DNA from: Ampullaceana balthica | Taxonomy: Eukaryota > Mollusca > Gastropoda > Lymnaeidae | Direction of reading: 5' to 3' | Assembly (NCBI GenBank): GCA_944989445.1 | Contig: CALYLW010000016.1 | Location: 2,522,505-2,586,504 of the forward strand | Length of the DNA stretch: 64,000 nt | Part shown: positions 48,360-60,440 of the stretch, piece after piece | Layout: every line of letters begins with the position of its first letter | How positions within the stretch are numbered: position 1 is the stretch's first letter | Position numbers and translations under genes: made by a program | The notes under the pieces: model-generated | Databases searched by the model: none | Seen by the model: the letters and a program-made list of their open reading frames with translations, nothing else | What the model was told of the DNA's origin: nothing

Positions 48360-50226
48360 GTGAAAATGTTAGTTGTTTAAATGTTAGTTGTTTAAATGTT
48401 AGTTGTTGATATGTTAGTTGTGGATATGTTAGTTGTGAATATGTTAGTTGTAGAAATGTTAGTTGTTTAAATGTTAGTTGTTGATATGTTTGTTGTTGAT
48501 ATGTTAGTTGTGGATATGTTAGCTGTTGATATGTTAGTTGTGGATATGTTAGTTGTTGATATGTTAGTTGTTGATATGTTAGTTGTGGATATGTTAGTTA
48601 TTGATATGTTAGTTGTTGATATGTTAGTTGTTGATATGTTAGTTGTTGATATGTTAGTTATTGATATGTTAGTTGTTGATATGTTAGTTGTTGATATGTT
48701 AGTTGTTGATATGTTAGTTGTTGATATGTTAGTTGTTGATATGTTAGTTGTTGATATGTTAGTTGTTGATATGTTAGTTGTTGATATGTTAGTTGTGGAT
48801 ATGTTAGTTATTGATATGTTAGTTGTTGATATGTTAGTTGTTGATATGTTAGTTGTTGATATGTTAGTTGTTGATATGTTAGTTGTTGATATGTTAGTTG
48901 TTGATATGTTAGTTGTTGATATGTTAGTTGTTGATATGTTAGTTATTGATATGTTAGTTATTGATATGTTAGTTGTTGATATGTTAGTTATTGATATGTT
49001 AGTTGTGGATATGTTAGTTGTTGATATGTTAGTTGTGGATATGTTAGTTGTTGATATGTTAGTTTTTGATATGTTAGTTGTAGAAATGTTAGTTGTTGAT
49101 ATGTTAGTTGTTGATATGTTAGTTGTGGATATGTTAGTTGTTGATATGTTAGTTGTTGATATGTTAGTTGTGGATATGTTAGTTGTTGATATGTTAGTTG
49201 TGGATATGTTAGTTGTTGATATGTTAGTTGTTGATATGTTAGTTGTGGATATGTTAGTTATTGATATGTTAGTTGTTGATATGTTAGTTGTTGATATGTT
49301 AGTTGTTGATATGTTAGTTGTGGATATGTTAGTTATTGATATGTTAGTTGTTGATATGTTAGTTGTTGATATGTTAGTTGTGGATATGTTAGTTGTTGAT
49401 ATGTTAGTTGTTGATATGTTAGTTGTGGATATGTTAGTTGTTGATATGTTAGTTGTGGATATGTTAGTTGTTGATATGTTAGTTGTTGATATGTTAGTTG
49501 TGGATATGTTAGTTGTTGATATGTTAGTTGTTGATATGTTAGTTGTGGATATGTTAGTTATTGATATGTTAGTTGTTGATATGTTAGTTGTGGATATGTT
49601 AGTTGTGGATATGTTAGTTGTGGATATGTTAGTTGTGGATATGTTAGTTGTTGATATGTTAGTTGTGGATATGTTAGTTGTTGATATGTTAGTTGTTGAT
49701 ATGTTAGTTGTGGATATGTTATTTGTTGATATGTTAGTTGTTGATATGTTAGTTGTGGATATGTTAGTTATTGATATGTTAGTTGTTGATATGTTAGTTA
49801 TTGATATGTTAGTTATTGATATGTTAGTTGTTGATATGTTAGTTATTGATATGTTAGTTGTGGATATGTTAGTTGTTGATATGTTAGTTGTGGATATGTT
49901 AGTTGTTGATATGTTAGTTTTTGATATGTTAGTTGTAGAAATGTTAGTTGTTGAAATGTTAGTTATTGAAATGTTTAATCGTGCAGTTGTCAGCGTCGTT
50001 AGCAGACGATATGTTAGTTGTGGATATGTTAGTTGTGGATATGTTAGTTGTGGATATGTTAGTTGTGGATATGTTAGTTGTTGATATGTTAGTTGTTGAT
50101 ATGTTAGTTGTTGATATGTTAGTTGTGGATATGTTAGTTGTTGATATGTTAGTTGTGGATATGTTAGTTATTGATATGTTAGTTGTTGATATGTTAGTTG
50201 TTGATATGTTAGTTATTGATATGTTG
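48360..50226. repeat. 15-bp minisatellite, about 120 copies
   Basis: The unit is ATGTTAGTTGTTGAT with TGTGGAT and TTATTGAT variants. A non-repeat insert of about 37 bp (49973-50009, containing GTGCAGTTGTCAGCGTCG) breaks the array once. Blocks ending in TTTTTGAT and TGTAGAAATG occur near 49065-49090 and again near 49915-49945, which suggests duplication of a large segment. The 537-codon frame is a repeat translation. Confidence 0.97.
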
Positions 50227-50230
50227 TGTA

Positions 50231-51737
50231 ATCAGTGATCGGTTGAAATCAATGGACCATTCACGTGTTAATCTCAAATCGTTGATTAGGGCAACATTGA
50301 GATAGATTTACGCCGGCCAATTTAGAATCAACTGTAAATGATGAGCTATTTATGGATCTGTTACGTGGCTCTGTTAGCAAAGATCTCCCATGAATGATTG
50401 CATTGTTGTTTCTTTCAATTTAGGAATTCCGAAATACTCCTTGTTTTATAGATGGTTTCAATCAAAAAGTCTAGAAGATAATGAATAATATATATTTCTA
50501 CACTGATATTTTAATTAGATTCCGTAAATATACAAAACTCAACAATATTAATTTTAAAGTATTTAAACCAAGAAATTTTTGAAAAGATATTTAATCACGT
50601 CCCCTACCCCTACGACATTCCATTGCTCCGTGTTATGGTTTCCGGTCATCTAGTCAACTTCCGGACGCCATCTTGGGAAAGTCCATTAAATTCGGGGGGT
50701 GGATTTGTGGGATATTTCAGTCTGCGGTTTCCATGCTGTTTTATTGTCCCGAGACATGGAACGGTCCGGAGAGGGAGATAAATCAGATTTCATTTGGGGG
50801 ATTTCAGCTAAGAGTAACCTCCCCTCCCTCAATACATCTTTCAAGATCCTGGGACGAATCTGAAAGGGGTAAAAAAAAAGGGGGCAGAAAGGGGTGGTGA
50901 TATTTCTTTTTTATTTGGCGTCATTGGTAAGGATTCGCCCATGCGCACACACGAGAACAAAACGCTTGTTGTTTTACTTCCTGCGGCTTCAGATCTGTGT
51001 GTCCTGTACATATAGACATATATCACATCAGCCAGTTCTTGGGGACCTCTCACATCACAAGGTCTATAGAAGGTCTATGGAAGTTTATCGCTCAAACCAC
51101 TTTGTAGATTCTGCGCCACGAGTAGAATATCAAGTATTTATGTGTCATGTATTGGAATATTTGCGGTAGATGAAGTTATGCATTCAATAAACAAGCCACT
51201 AAAATAACTGGTACTTATCCAACGTATGGGGGAACATCGCTATGTTTTATAATGCAATACAAGTTTCATTGAAAGGCGTTCATAGCCTGAAGTTTTACAA
51301 GAAGATGTATGTTGTGTGATCTTGGACTCATGTGTCCGACATAGTGTGTGATCTTGGACTCAGGTGGCACATATGTGGCGTTGTAAACTATAAAAAAAAG
51401 ACCTGGGGGAGGACGGGGATCTTATGTTAAGAGGAGAGCGAGGGGTGCAGCACTGAACTACGTTAATGGTGCAGATTTGATTCGTTGTGATCCAGACGTA
51501 TGTTCATGCGTTAAGAAAAATAGGTGACGTCATCGAGTTATAGTAAAACGACTCTCAAGGTTGGAGGAGAGTGTCAAGAGATAAACATTTCATGACGTTA
51601 TCTTAATGGACATCTAGCGATATGGGTACAACGAAGTCAACTGACTTGGGATAACTCCATTCATGTGTTCTGGACTGTTCTCAACCCATCTTCTTTGTCT
51701 CGTTTTGACATTTTGTAGAGCATTGTTTGTAAAAGGA
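50231..51737. other. No gene recognised; promoter-like motif at 50655-50676
   Basis: ACTTCCGGACGCCATCTTGG at about 50656-50675 combines an ETS-type ACTTCCGG with a YY1-type GCCATCTTG, as in many TATA-less animal promoters. A related sequence lies at 57051. A nearly repeated GTGTGATCTTGGACTCA occurs twice at 51314-51362. A TGACGTCA lies at 51525-51532. No coding exon was recognised nearby. Confidence 0.35.
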
Positions 51738-52022
51738 TCGTGTGTACCAATAGATGTTGGCCTATCTTGTGTACCAATAGATGTTGGCCAATCTTGTGTA
51801 CCAATAGATGTTGGCCAATCTTGTGTACCAATAGATGTTGGCCAATCTTGTGTACCAATAGATGTTGGCCAATCTTGTGTACCAATAGATGTTGTCCAAT
51901 CTCGTGTACAAATAGATGTTGGACAATCTTGTGTACCAATAGATGTTGTCCAATCTCGTGTACCAATGGATGTTGGCCAATCTTGTGTACCAATGGATGT
52001 TGGCCAATCTTGTGTACCAATA
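51738..52022. repeat. 27-bp minisatellite, about 10.5 copies
   Basis: The unit TGTGTACCAATAGATGTTGG plus CCAATCT repeats. Variants TTGTCCAATCTCG recur in two copies. Divisible by three, hence overlapping frames on both strands. Confidence 0.95.
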
Positions 52023-52058
52023 GCAACATCTGTCAGTGAATCTTGGATAGTAATATTA

Positions 52059-52170
52059 CCGTATATACTCGTTCTAAAGCCGAACTTTTTTGGACAAAAT
52101 CTAGGGGGAAAATGTTGGAGGTCGGGGGGTCGGCTTATGAACGAACGGGCTATAGAACGAGTATATACGG
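52059..52170. mobile_element. 112-bp TA-flanked inverted-repeat MITE
   Basis: Terminal inverted repeats CCGTATATACTCGTTCTA and its inverse TAGAACGAGTATATACGG are about 18 bp long and perfect. They are followed by a subterminal AGCCGAAC / GTCGGCTT pair. TA dinucleotides flank both ends, as for Tc1/mariner-type insertion. Confidence 0.85.
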
Positions 52171-52247
52171 TAGTCATTTTACCCTTGATTTGATGTAGAA
52201 ATGTGTTAGAAGATAATATCAAGATGATAATTAAGCACTGTACCTTC

Positions 52248-52676
52248 AGTGACCCGTCAAAACGGCCCCGGACAAAACGGCCCCGACATAACGGCCCCGG
52301 TTAAAACGGCCCCAGACAAATTGTTAACATTTTTCAACAAAAAATATTTTTTTTTCATTTAAAGCTATTGTCAACTTTTTCACCCTTAAATAAAGTGTTA
52401 AAATTGTAAACTTATATCTTGTGATGTTATTATATTGTTCCTTGTCAACAAACAGCCGCGATTGGTACCATTTCGCGTAAAGGCTATTAAATTCACTATT
52501 GTGATGTCATTATTATTGTTTATTATTAGCAAAACCTGACACTGAATAGGTGAGTAAAAATACGAATTTAATATCTGATTGGACATTTTACTTTTAGTCC
52601 ATCTATTAGTCCGCGGCCGTTTTGTCGGGGCCGTTTGTCGGGGCCGTTTGTCGGGGCCGTTTTGTCGGTGAACCCT
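52248..52676. mobile_element. 429-bp hAT-type MITE with CGGCCCCG repeats
   Basis: A perfect 8-bp duplication GTACCTTC flanks the element (52240-52247 and 52677-52684). The ends AGTGACCCGTCAAAACGGCC and the inverse of GTCGGTGAACCCT are similar. Both subterminal regions carry several copies of AAACGGCCCCGAC (left) or its inverse (right), likely transposase binding repeats. The core is AT-rich and non-coding. Confidence 0.88.
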
Positions 52677-52684
52677 GTACCTTC

Positions 52685-53354
52685 TTTTAAAAGTAACTTG
52701 TAAAGTCATGTTTAAAAGCAAGACTTCCCATGACTTGTGAAAAAATCTCGGGATTAGCCCTAAATTCAAGTCATAAAGTTTAGTGTTAGAAACTTAAATA
52801 CTGTTAGATATTTGAATGGCGGGATGGAATCACTGACTTTGTTCGTCGCATCGCTTCATCTGACGTCCTCATTTGGTTGGTACTTGTATCAAATAAAAGA
52901 TACGGATTGACCCATGACCTTGTTTGTTTACAAGTGCAGAGCTCAGATGGAACCAAGGGAGACGGGTTTAATGTGCGCCTAGTCCGGTAATCTCCAGTCC
53001 AAATGGCTATTACTTGAGTCCCTGACCTTACACGAGTTACGGAACTTACTCACGCCATCCTGGGATACAGACTTGGCTCAAGTTTTCTGTCACTCGGTGT
53101 CGTGACGTATCGAACTCTGATACCAGATGGCCTGGGTTGGAGAGTATGGAGATGGGGTGTTGTGACTCCGGTTATTTCATTGTGTTTGGCGTGACATTAA
53201 GTTTTCGATCAATTTCTTAAGAAATATATAAATAGAATCAAATTGAGTTTTTTTGTGTGTTCCGCCAACTAAATTATTTCATTTAGACGGACTGGCAAAC
53301 TTTTCAATGTAATTTTGGACCTCGGTAGAGTTTCATTATGGCTGATCGACCTCT
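52685..53354. other. No gene recognised
   Basis: Unique sequence with no supported frame or element. Confidence 0.5.
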
Positions 53355-53357
53355 ATA

Positions 53358-56300
53358 GCAGACAATCACACAACGTAAACAGACAATCACGAAGACACTC
53401 ACAAAGACAATCACACAGACAATCACATAGACAATCACACTGACAATCACACAGACAATCACACGGACAATCACCCAGACAATCACGAAGACAATCACGA
53501 AGACAATCACACACACAATCACACAGATAATCACACAGAGAATCACACAGACAATCACGAAGACAATCACAAAGACAATCACACAGACAATCACATAGAC
53601 AATCACACTGACAATCACACTGACAATCACACAGACAATCACACGGACAATCACCCAGACAATCACGAAGACAATCACGAAGACAATCACACAGACAATC
53701 ACGAAGACAATCACACAGACAATTTCACAGACAAGCACACTGACAATCACACAGACAATCACACAGACAATCATACAGACAATCACACAGACAATCACAT
53801 AGACAATCACACAGAGAATCACACAGACAATCACACAGACAATCACAAAGACAATCACACAGACAAACACACAGACAATCACACGGACAATCACACAGAC
53901 AATCACACAGACAATCACGAAGACAATCACACAGACAATCACGAAGACAATCACACAGACAATTTCACAGACAAGCACACTGACAATCACACAGACAATC
54001 ATACAGACAATCACACAGACAATCACACAATCACACAGATAATCACGAAGACAATCACAAAGACAATCACACAGACAATCACGAAGACAATCACAAAGAC
54101 AATCACACAGACAATCACATAGACAATCACAAAGACAATCACACAGACAATCACACGGACAATCACACAGACAATCACACGGACAATCACACAGACAATC
54201 ACGAAGACAATCACTAAGACAATCACACAGACAATCACGAAGACAATCACACAGACAATTTCACTGACAAGCACACTGACAATCACACAGACAATCACAC
54301 AGACAATCACACAGACAATCATACAGACAATCACACAGACAATCACACAGACAATCACACGGACAATCACACAGACAATCACGAAGACAATCACGAAGAC
54401 AATCACGAAGACAATCACACAGACAATCACGAAGACAATCACACAGACAATTTCACAGACAAGCACACTGACAATCACACAGACAATCACACAGACAATC
54501 ATACAGACAATCACACTGACAATCACACAGACAATCATACAGACAATCACACAATCACACAGATAATCACGAAGACAATCACACAGAGAATCACACAGAC
54601 AATCACACAGACAATCACACAGACAATCACGAAGACAATCACACAGACAATCACACAGACAATCACGAAGACAATCACACAGACAATCACATAGACAATC
54701 ACACAGACAATCACACAGACAATCACGAAGACAATCACACAGACAATCACATAGACAATCACAAAGACAATCACACAGACAATCACACGGACAATCACAC
54801 AGACAATCACGAAGACAATCACGAAGACAATCACACAGACAATCACGAAGACAATCACACAGACAATTTCACAGACAAGCACACTGTCAATCACACAGAC
54901 AATCACACAGACAATCATACAGACAATCACACTGACAATCACACAGACAATCACACGGACAATCACCCAGACAATCACACAGACAATCACGAAGACAATC
55001 ACACAGACAATCACGAAGACAATCACACAGACAATTTCACAGACAAGCACACTGACAATCACACAGACAATCACACAGACAATCATACAGACAATCACAC
55101 AATCACACAGATAATCACGAAGACAATCACACAGAGAATCACACAGACAATCACGAAGACAATCACAAAGACAATCACACAGACAATCACGAAGACAATC
55201 ACGAAGACAATCACACAGACAATCACGAAGACAATCACACAGACAATTTCACAGACAAGCACACTGTCAATCACACAGACAATCACACAGACAATCATAC
55301 AGACAATCACACTGACAATCACACAGACAATCACACGGACAATCACCCAGACAATCACACAGACAATCACGAAGACAATCACACAGACAATTTCACAGAC
55401 AAGCACACTGACAATCACACAGACAATCACACAGACAATCACACAGACAATCACACGGACAATCACACAGACAATCACACAATCACACAGATAATCACGA
55501 AGACAATCACACAGAGAATCACAAAGACAATCACACAGACAATCACACGGACAATCACACAGACAATCACGAAGACAATCACGAAGACAATCACGAAGAC
55601 AATCACGAAGACAATCACGAAGACAATCACGAAGACAATCACGAAGACAATCACGAAGACAATCACACAGACAATCACGAAGACAATCACACAGACAATT
55701 TCACAGACAATCACGAAGACAATCACGAAGACAATCACACAGACAATCACGAAGACAATCACACAGACAATTTCACAGACAAGCACACTGACAATCACAC
55801 AGACAATCACACAGACAATCACACAGACAATCATACAGACAATCACGAAGACAATCACGAAGACAATCACACAGACAATCACGAAGACAATCACACAGAC
55901 AATCACACAGACAATCACACAGACAATCACACGGACAATCACACAGACAATCACACAATCACACAGATAATCACGAAGACAATCACACAGAGAATCACAA
56001 AGACAATCACACAGACAATCACACGGACAATCACACAGACAATCACGAAGACAATCACGAAGACAATCACGAAGACAATCACGAAGACAATCACGAAGAC
56101 AATCACGAAGACAATCACGAAGACAATCACGAAGACAATCACACAGACAATCACGAAGACAATCACACAGACAATTTCACAGACAATCACGAAGACAATC
56201 ACGAAGACAATCACACAGACAATCACGAAGACAATCACACAGACAATTTCACAGACAAGCACACTGACAATCACACAGACAATCACACAGACAATCACAC

Positions 56301-56692
56301 AGACAATCATACAGACAATCACGAAGACAATCACGAAGACAATCACACAGACAATCACGAAGACAATCACACAGACAATTTCACAGACAAGCACACAGAC
56401 AAGCACACTGACAAGCACACTGACAATCACACAGACAATCACACAGACAATCATACAGACAATCACACAGACAATCACACAATCACACAGATAATCACGA
56501 AGACAATCACGAAGACAATCACACAGACAATCACACAGACAATCACACAGACAATCACACAGACAATCACACAGACAATCATACAGACAATCACACAGAC
56601 AATCACACAATCACACAGATAATCACGAAGACAATCACGAAGACAATCACACAGACAATCACACAGACAATCACACAGACAATCACAAAGTC
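53358..56692. repeat. 12-bp minisatellite with large higher-order units
   Basis: The basic unit is CAATCACACAGA, with variants GAAGA, AAAGA, GGACA, TTTCACAGACAAG and CACTGA. The phase breaks at ACACAATCACACAGATAATC, seen near 54039, 54563, 55111, 55491, 55967, 56491 and 56619. Blocks of about 476-548 bp between several of these breaks carry the same variant order. The blocks from 55491 and 55967 are nearly identical at first, including eight consecutive GAAGACAATCAC units. The Val/Ile/Cys-rich minus-strand frames are artefacts. Confidence 0.97.
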
Positions 56693-57460
56693 GATAACTC
56701 AACAAAGAACTAAATTCTTAAGATTTCGAATCTTCAGTGCACAACAATAAAACACATTGTTCTGTAGAGAGAGAGAAAGAAATGATGGCAAAGAATTTTC
56801 TCGTAAATTTTGAACTCTTTCTTTCAATGACTGTATTTCAACAAGGTTTGATTTTGGATTATGTGTGTGATATGACGTAAAGAAGTGTTGACAAGGTCTA
56901 GTCAAGTCAAGAGAGTTTTTGAATCAGAAATATTGAGGAAGTGTAAGGGGTAACAAAAGGTGTTTTTGAAAATTCCTAAGATGTAGATGGAAAAAAATAT
57001 ATAAAATGAAAAGAATGCAAACGATTGATAGGAAGACCCCACTCCATTAGCAACTTCCGGCGCCATGTTCTAATTGCATTGCATTGTGGGGGATGGACGA
57101 TTCCATAGGCGCGGGGCTGACAGGGTGGAATAGGACCTAAAAACTCCTTGTTCGTGCCCTGCCCTCTCTCTCCCGCTGTCAGTTTTATAGAGATATATAT
57201 CATATTTCTTTCAGCTCCATCATCGTGGCTGGTTGTCAAATATGTTGTCATTCATTGTCAATGTTTCCTGTCGCTAACTTTTATCCTGTCAGTCAATTGT
57301 CTTATTCTGTCCGGCATTATCGTAATTCAACTTGACGCTAGATAATAGTAGATCACTTCAGATAGCTTCTTGTACATGATCATGCAGATAAAAGTGAGGC
57401 ATAATATCTTACCCGGGGGGATTTGCCAAAGTGAATCACATTCTTGTTAGAAATTTGGTG
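56693..57460. other. No gene recognised; promoter-like motif near 57051
   Basis: ACTTCCGGCGCCATGTTCTA at about 57051-57070 again joins an ETS-like and a YY1-like motif, near a TTGCATTGTGGGGG stretch. No exon was recognised on either side. Confidence 0.3.
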
Positions 57461-58024
57461 TATACAAGCTCAAACTCTGATATATACATGTTTTATACAA
57501 GCTCAAACTCTGATATATACATGTTGTATACAAGCTCAAACTCTGATATATACATGTTGTATACAAGCTCAAACTCTGATATATACATGTTTTATACATG
57601 CTCAGACTCTGATATATACATGTTGTATACAAGCTCAAACTCTGATATATACATGTTGTATACAAGCTCAAACTCTGATATATACATGTTGTATACAAGC
57701 TCAAACTCTGATATATACATGTTTTATACATGCTCAGACTCTGATATATACATGTTGTATACAAGCTCAAACTCTGATATATACATGTTTTATACATGCT
57801 CAGACTCTGATATATACATGTTTTATACATGCTCAGACTCTGATATATACATGTTTTATACATGCTCAGACTCTGATATATACATGTTGTATACAAGCTC
57901 AAACTCTGATATATACATGTTGTATACAAGCTCAAACTCTGATATATACATGTTGTATACAAGCTCAAACTCTGATATATACATGTTGTATACAAGCTCA
58001 GACTCTGATATATACATGTTATCT
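57461..58024. repeat. 33-bp minisatellite, 17 copies
   Basis: The unit contains ACAAGCTCAAACTCTGATAT and ATACATGTTGT. Two variants alternate in blocks: ACAAGCTCAAAC with TTGTAT, and ACATGCTCAGAC with TTTTAT. Divisible by three, hence three long frames. Confidence 0.97.
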
Positions 58025-58117
58025 ATATACTCTGTTAAACAACGAGTTGTTCAATAACGATGAACTTATAAGTGTCTAAATGGTGACCTGACGTTTCTTT
58101 TCTTTTACTTGCATGTC

Positions 58118-58405
58118 TATTTAGTTTTTTGTTGTTGTTGTTTTTTGTTGTTCTTTTTTGTTGTTCTTTTTTTATGTTTGTCCCATAAACCTCATGGTCG
58201 TAGGGTGTTCTAATGCTTCCATTAGAACTTTATCGGGGCTTGGTAGACCTTGGCGGCGCCCATCTCCTCTCCAGGTCAGCGGAGGACTTTCTTTTTTAGT
58301 GATAGTCATTCATCAACATTTTTATTGTGGCTTTAACGTAGGCTAGATCCCACGCTTCTCATCTGTGAGGCGAGCGCACTATTGATTCCGCTAACCAGTT
58401 GAGAT
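58118..58405 (-). mobile_element. Probable tRNA-derived SINE, minus strand, different family
   Basis: On the minus strand a tRNA-like head reads AATCAATAGTGCGCTCGCCT (A-box-like), then GTGGGATCTAGCC (B-box-like) about 25 bases later. At the far end is an A-rich tail of AAC and AAAAAAGAAC units (T-rich at 58118-58175 on the + strand). Head, body and A-rich tail are in SINE order. No second copy was found here. Confidence 0.5.
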
Positions 58406-59277
58406 AAACTTTGGTAAAAGAGGCTTTTGGGATAATAAACTATAGTCCGTGATACCTGGGCGTACCTGTGATATTTAGGGCATATCTTACTGTGTCTTGT
58501 ATGGATCTCACTTTGTTGCTACTAACTTTTGTCTTAAACCTGTGTCCCCGTTCAACAAAATATGTTTCAAAATGTTTTGCCTAATGATATCATTGCGGGA
58601 ATCTATTAATAGAAATATCCGGGTATTAGGTTGGAGCTACTACACTAAGAATTGAAAGCAAATTGCCGAGTATTCTGTGAGGACTTATTTCAACAAATTT
58701 TCTTTACCTCGAAGTTAATTTTGAGTCTCCTTAGCAGACTTGACCAAGACTAAAACGTCATAACATATTTATCATACTAAAAATGTTGTTTGTATAGCGT
58801 TTTTATATTTATGTAGAAAAACTTTGTTTTACGAAAACTTTGCCTGAAAATAGTAACGTTAAGTCATATGATTCGACAAACTCTACAGCACCAAACTTGG
58901 GCAGATCGTCGCTCGTGACCACATCTCGTTGTTCAGCCGATGGCTGCCATGGTCAGGCCGCTACTGGCACGAGATGTTGGTGTGCGCCAAGTTAACACGG
59001 GATTTCAAGCTAGTCTTTAGTGTAGGGCTGTTTCATTGACTGATGAAATTATTCACATCGGAAGCGCAAACTAAGTTGTCGTAGATCTAAGATATTTATT
59101 CTGTCTGTTATTAAGTACAAAATGTATTTCTCCTAAGACCAAAACAAAATATCTGCTTGTTATATTCCCATACAATAAGTAAAACATCTGCCGTCTGGTA
59201 CACGAATTTCTCCTAAAGCCATTAAGATTGCGTAATCTTCTCTATGTCATCCATTTCCCGCATTGTCTTGTCATGGC
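58406..59277. other. No confirmed gene
   Basis: Apart from the exon-like segment at 58870-59035, this stretch is AT-rich and without supported features. Confidence 0.45.
58870..59035 (+). other. Exon-like GC-richer open segment, unrecognised
   Basis: Within AT-rich DNA, a + frame reads GQIVARDHISLFSRW and then GRYWHEMLVCAKL, with many C/G third positions (ATC, GTC, GAC, CTG, TAC, GAG, ATG, GTG, AAG). It ends at TGA at about 59038. An AG (CTCTACAG) lies just upstream and a GTGTGC could act as a donor. I do not recognise the protein. It may be an exon, a transposon scrap or chance. Confidence 0.25.
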
Positions 59278-59402
59278 GCCTCCACCACCCCCACACCCTA
59301 GATTCCCCTCACCCCACCACCCCACACCCTAGACTCCCCCCACCCCACCACCCCACACCCTAGACCCCCCATCCCACCACCCCACACCCCAGACTCCCCT
59401 CG
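59278..59402. repeat. ~32-bp C-rich tandem repeat, four copies
   Basis: Copies of CCACCACCCCACACCCTAGA plus CTCCCCTCACCC are present with substitutions and small indels. Confidence 0.85.
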
Positions 59403-59847
59403 CCCCCATCTTCCGCCATCCCCACTCATGTACAAAGAAATCCCCAGACATTAATCATGACCAAGGCCTGCCGTACAATCTTCATACCGCAGAGACTGGC
59501 AAGACGCACTGCCATTGTCAACAACAGCTTTTCTGGAATATCCGCCTGTCCAATTTGGTACTTTGTCCATTACGGCTTCCCATCGGTGACGTGAACACTG
59601 AGAGAGGATCCTCTCTGCATTTCTCTTTCTCTCCGACCCCCAGCTTCATGTGACGTAGACACACCTTGGCAAGGTCCAATTAACTGCAAAACCCCGAACG
59701 GATTTTAGATTTGTTAATGTGTTTTATATTAACAAAATTATTACTCAATATATGACAAATTATTGGATGAACTTGTCTTTCTTTAGTTATGATCGAATAT
59801 ATTCTCTAAGAAACGATGAGATGAAAACATATTTATTTTTTACTTGA
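59403..59847. other. No gene recognised
   Basis: Unique sequence. No frame or element was supported. Confidence 0.5.
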
Positions 59848-59990
59848 TATATAATTGATATATACTTGATATATACTTGATATATAATTGATATATAATT
59901 GATATATACTTGATATAAAATTGATATATACTTGATATATAATTGATATATACTTGATATATAATTGATATACTCTTGAAATATACTCTC
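59848..59990. repeat. 11/22-bp AT minisatellite
   Basis: Copies of TTGATATATAA and TTGATATATAC, 11 bp each, alternate in an irregular 22-bp pattern, ending in a degenerate copy. Confidence 0.92.
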
Positions 59991-60000
59991 ATGTTATAAG

Positions 60001-60432
60001 TAGGGACCAACCGGGTAGACATTTTCTACCGGGTACCAAATCCGAATAGTTAGATGTACTATTTGCCGGATCAGGGTACGAACCAAGTACTAGGGTTGTT
60101 AAAAGAAAACCGTCAACATTAGTAAATATGGCGGCGTGGCGGTAATCGCTAGAAGTAAACACGAAATTGTCGTAGAAAATTAGTTTATGAACAATATATC
60201 TTTATAATTTCAAATTATTAATTTCTATTATTAGGTTACATTTGTTATATTTTTAACAATTTGTAAGTATACTAATCTTGATATTTATCGAATTCCAAAA
60301 TTGTATTTTAAGGTATTTTTAATTTTAGATAGTTGGCTATTTGCGTGGGCACTATTTGTCGAGGCGAATAGTTCCGAAAAACCCAAGATCCGGCTGTGGC
60401 GAATGTCCGTAGTGATTTCCGGTTGGTCCCTA
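60001..60432. mobile_element. 432-bp inverted-repeat element, hAT-like
   Basis: Terminal inverted repeats TAGGGACCAACCGG and CCGGTTGGTCCCTA are perfect over 14 bp. The flanks GTTATAAG and GTTATATG agree at seven of eight positions, which fits an 8-bp hAT-type target duplication. The interior is AT-rich and has no transposase. Several GAATAGTT-like segments lie near both ends. Confidence 0.85.
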
Positions 60433-60440
60433 GTTATATG

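Noticed and set aside
48471..50238. 537-codon Met-Leu-Val-Val-Asp repeat ORF
   Set aside because: Translation of the 15-bp minisatellite, with no non-repeat domain.
53304..56705. Series of minus-strand Val-Ile-Cys-Val ORFs resembling membrane proteins
   Set aside because: Hydrophobicity comes from the 12-bp repeat. The ORF ends coincide with repeat phase breaks.
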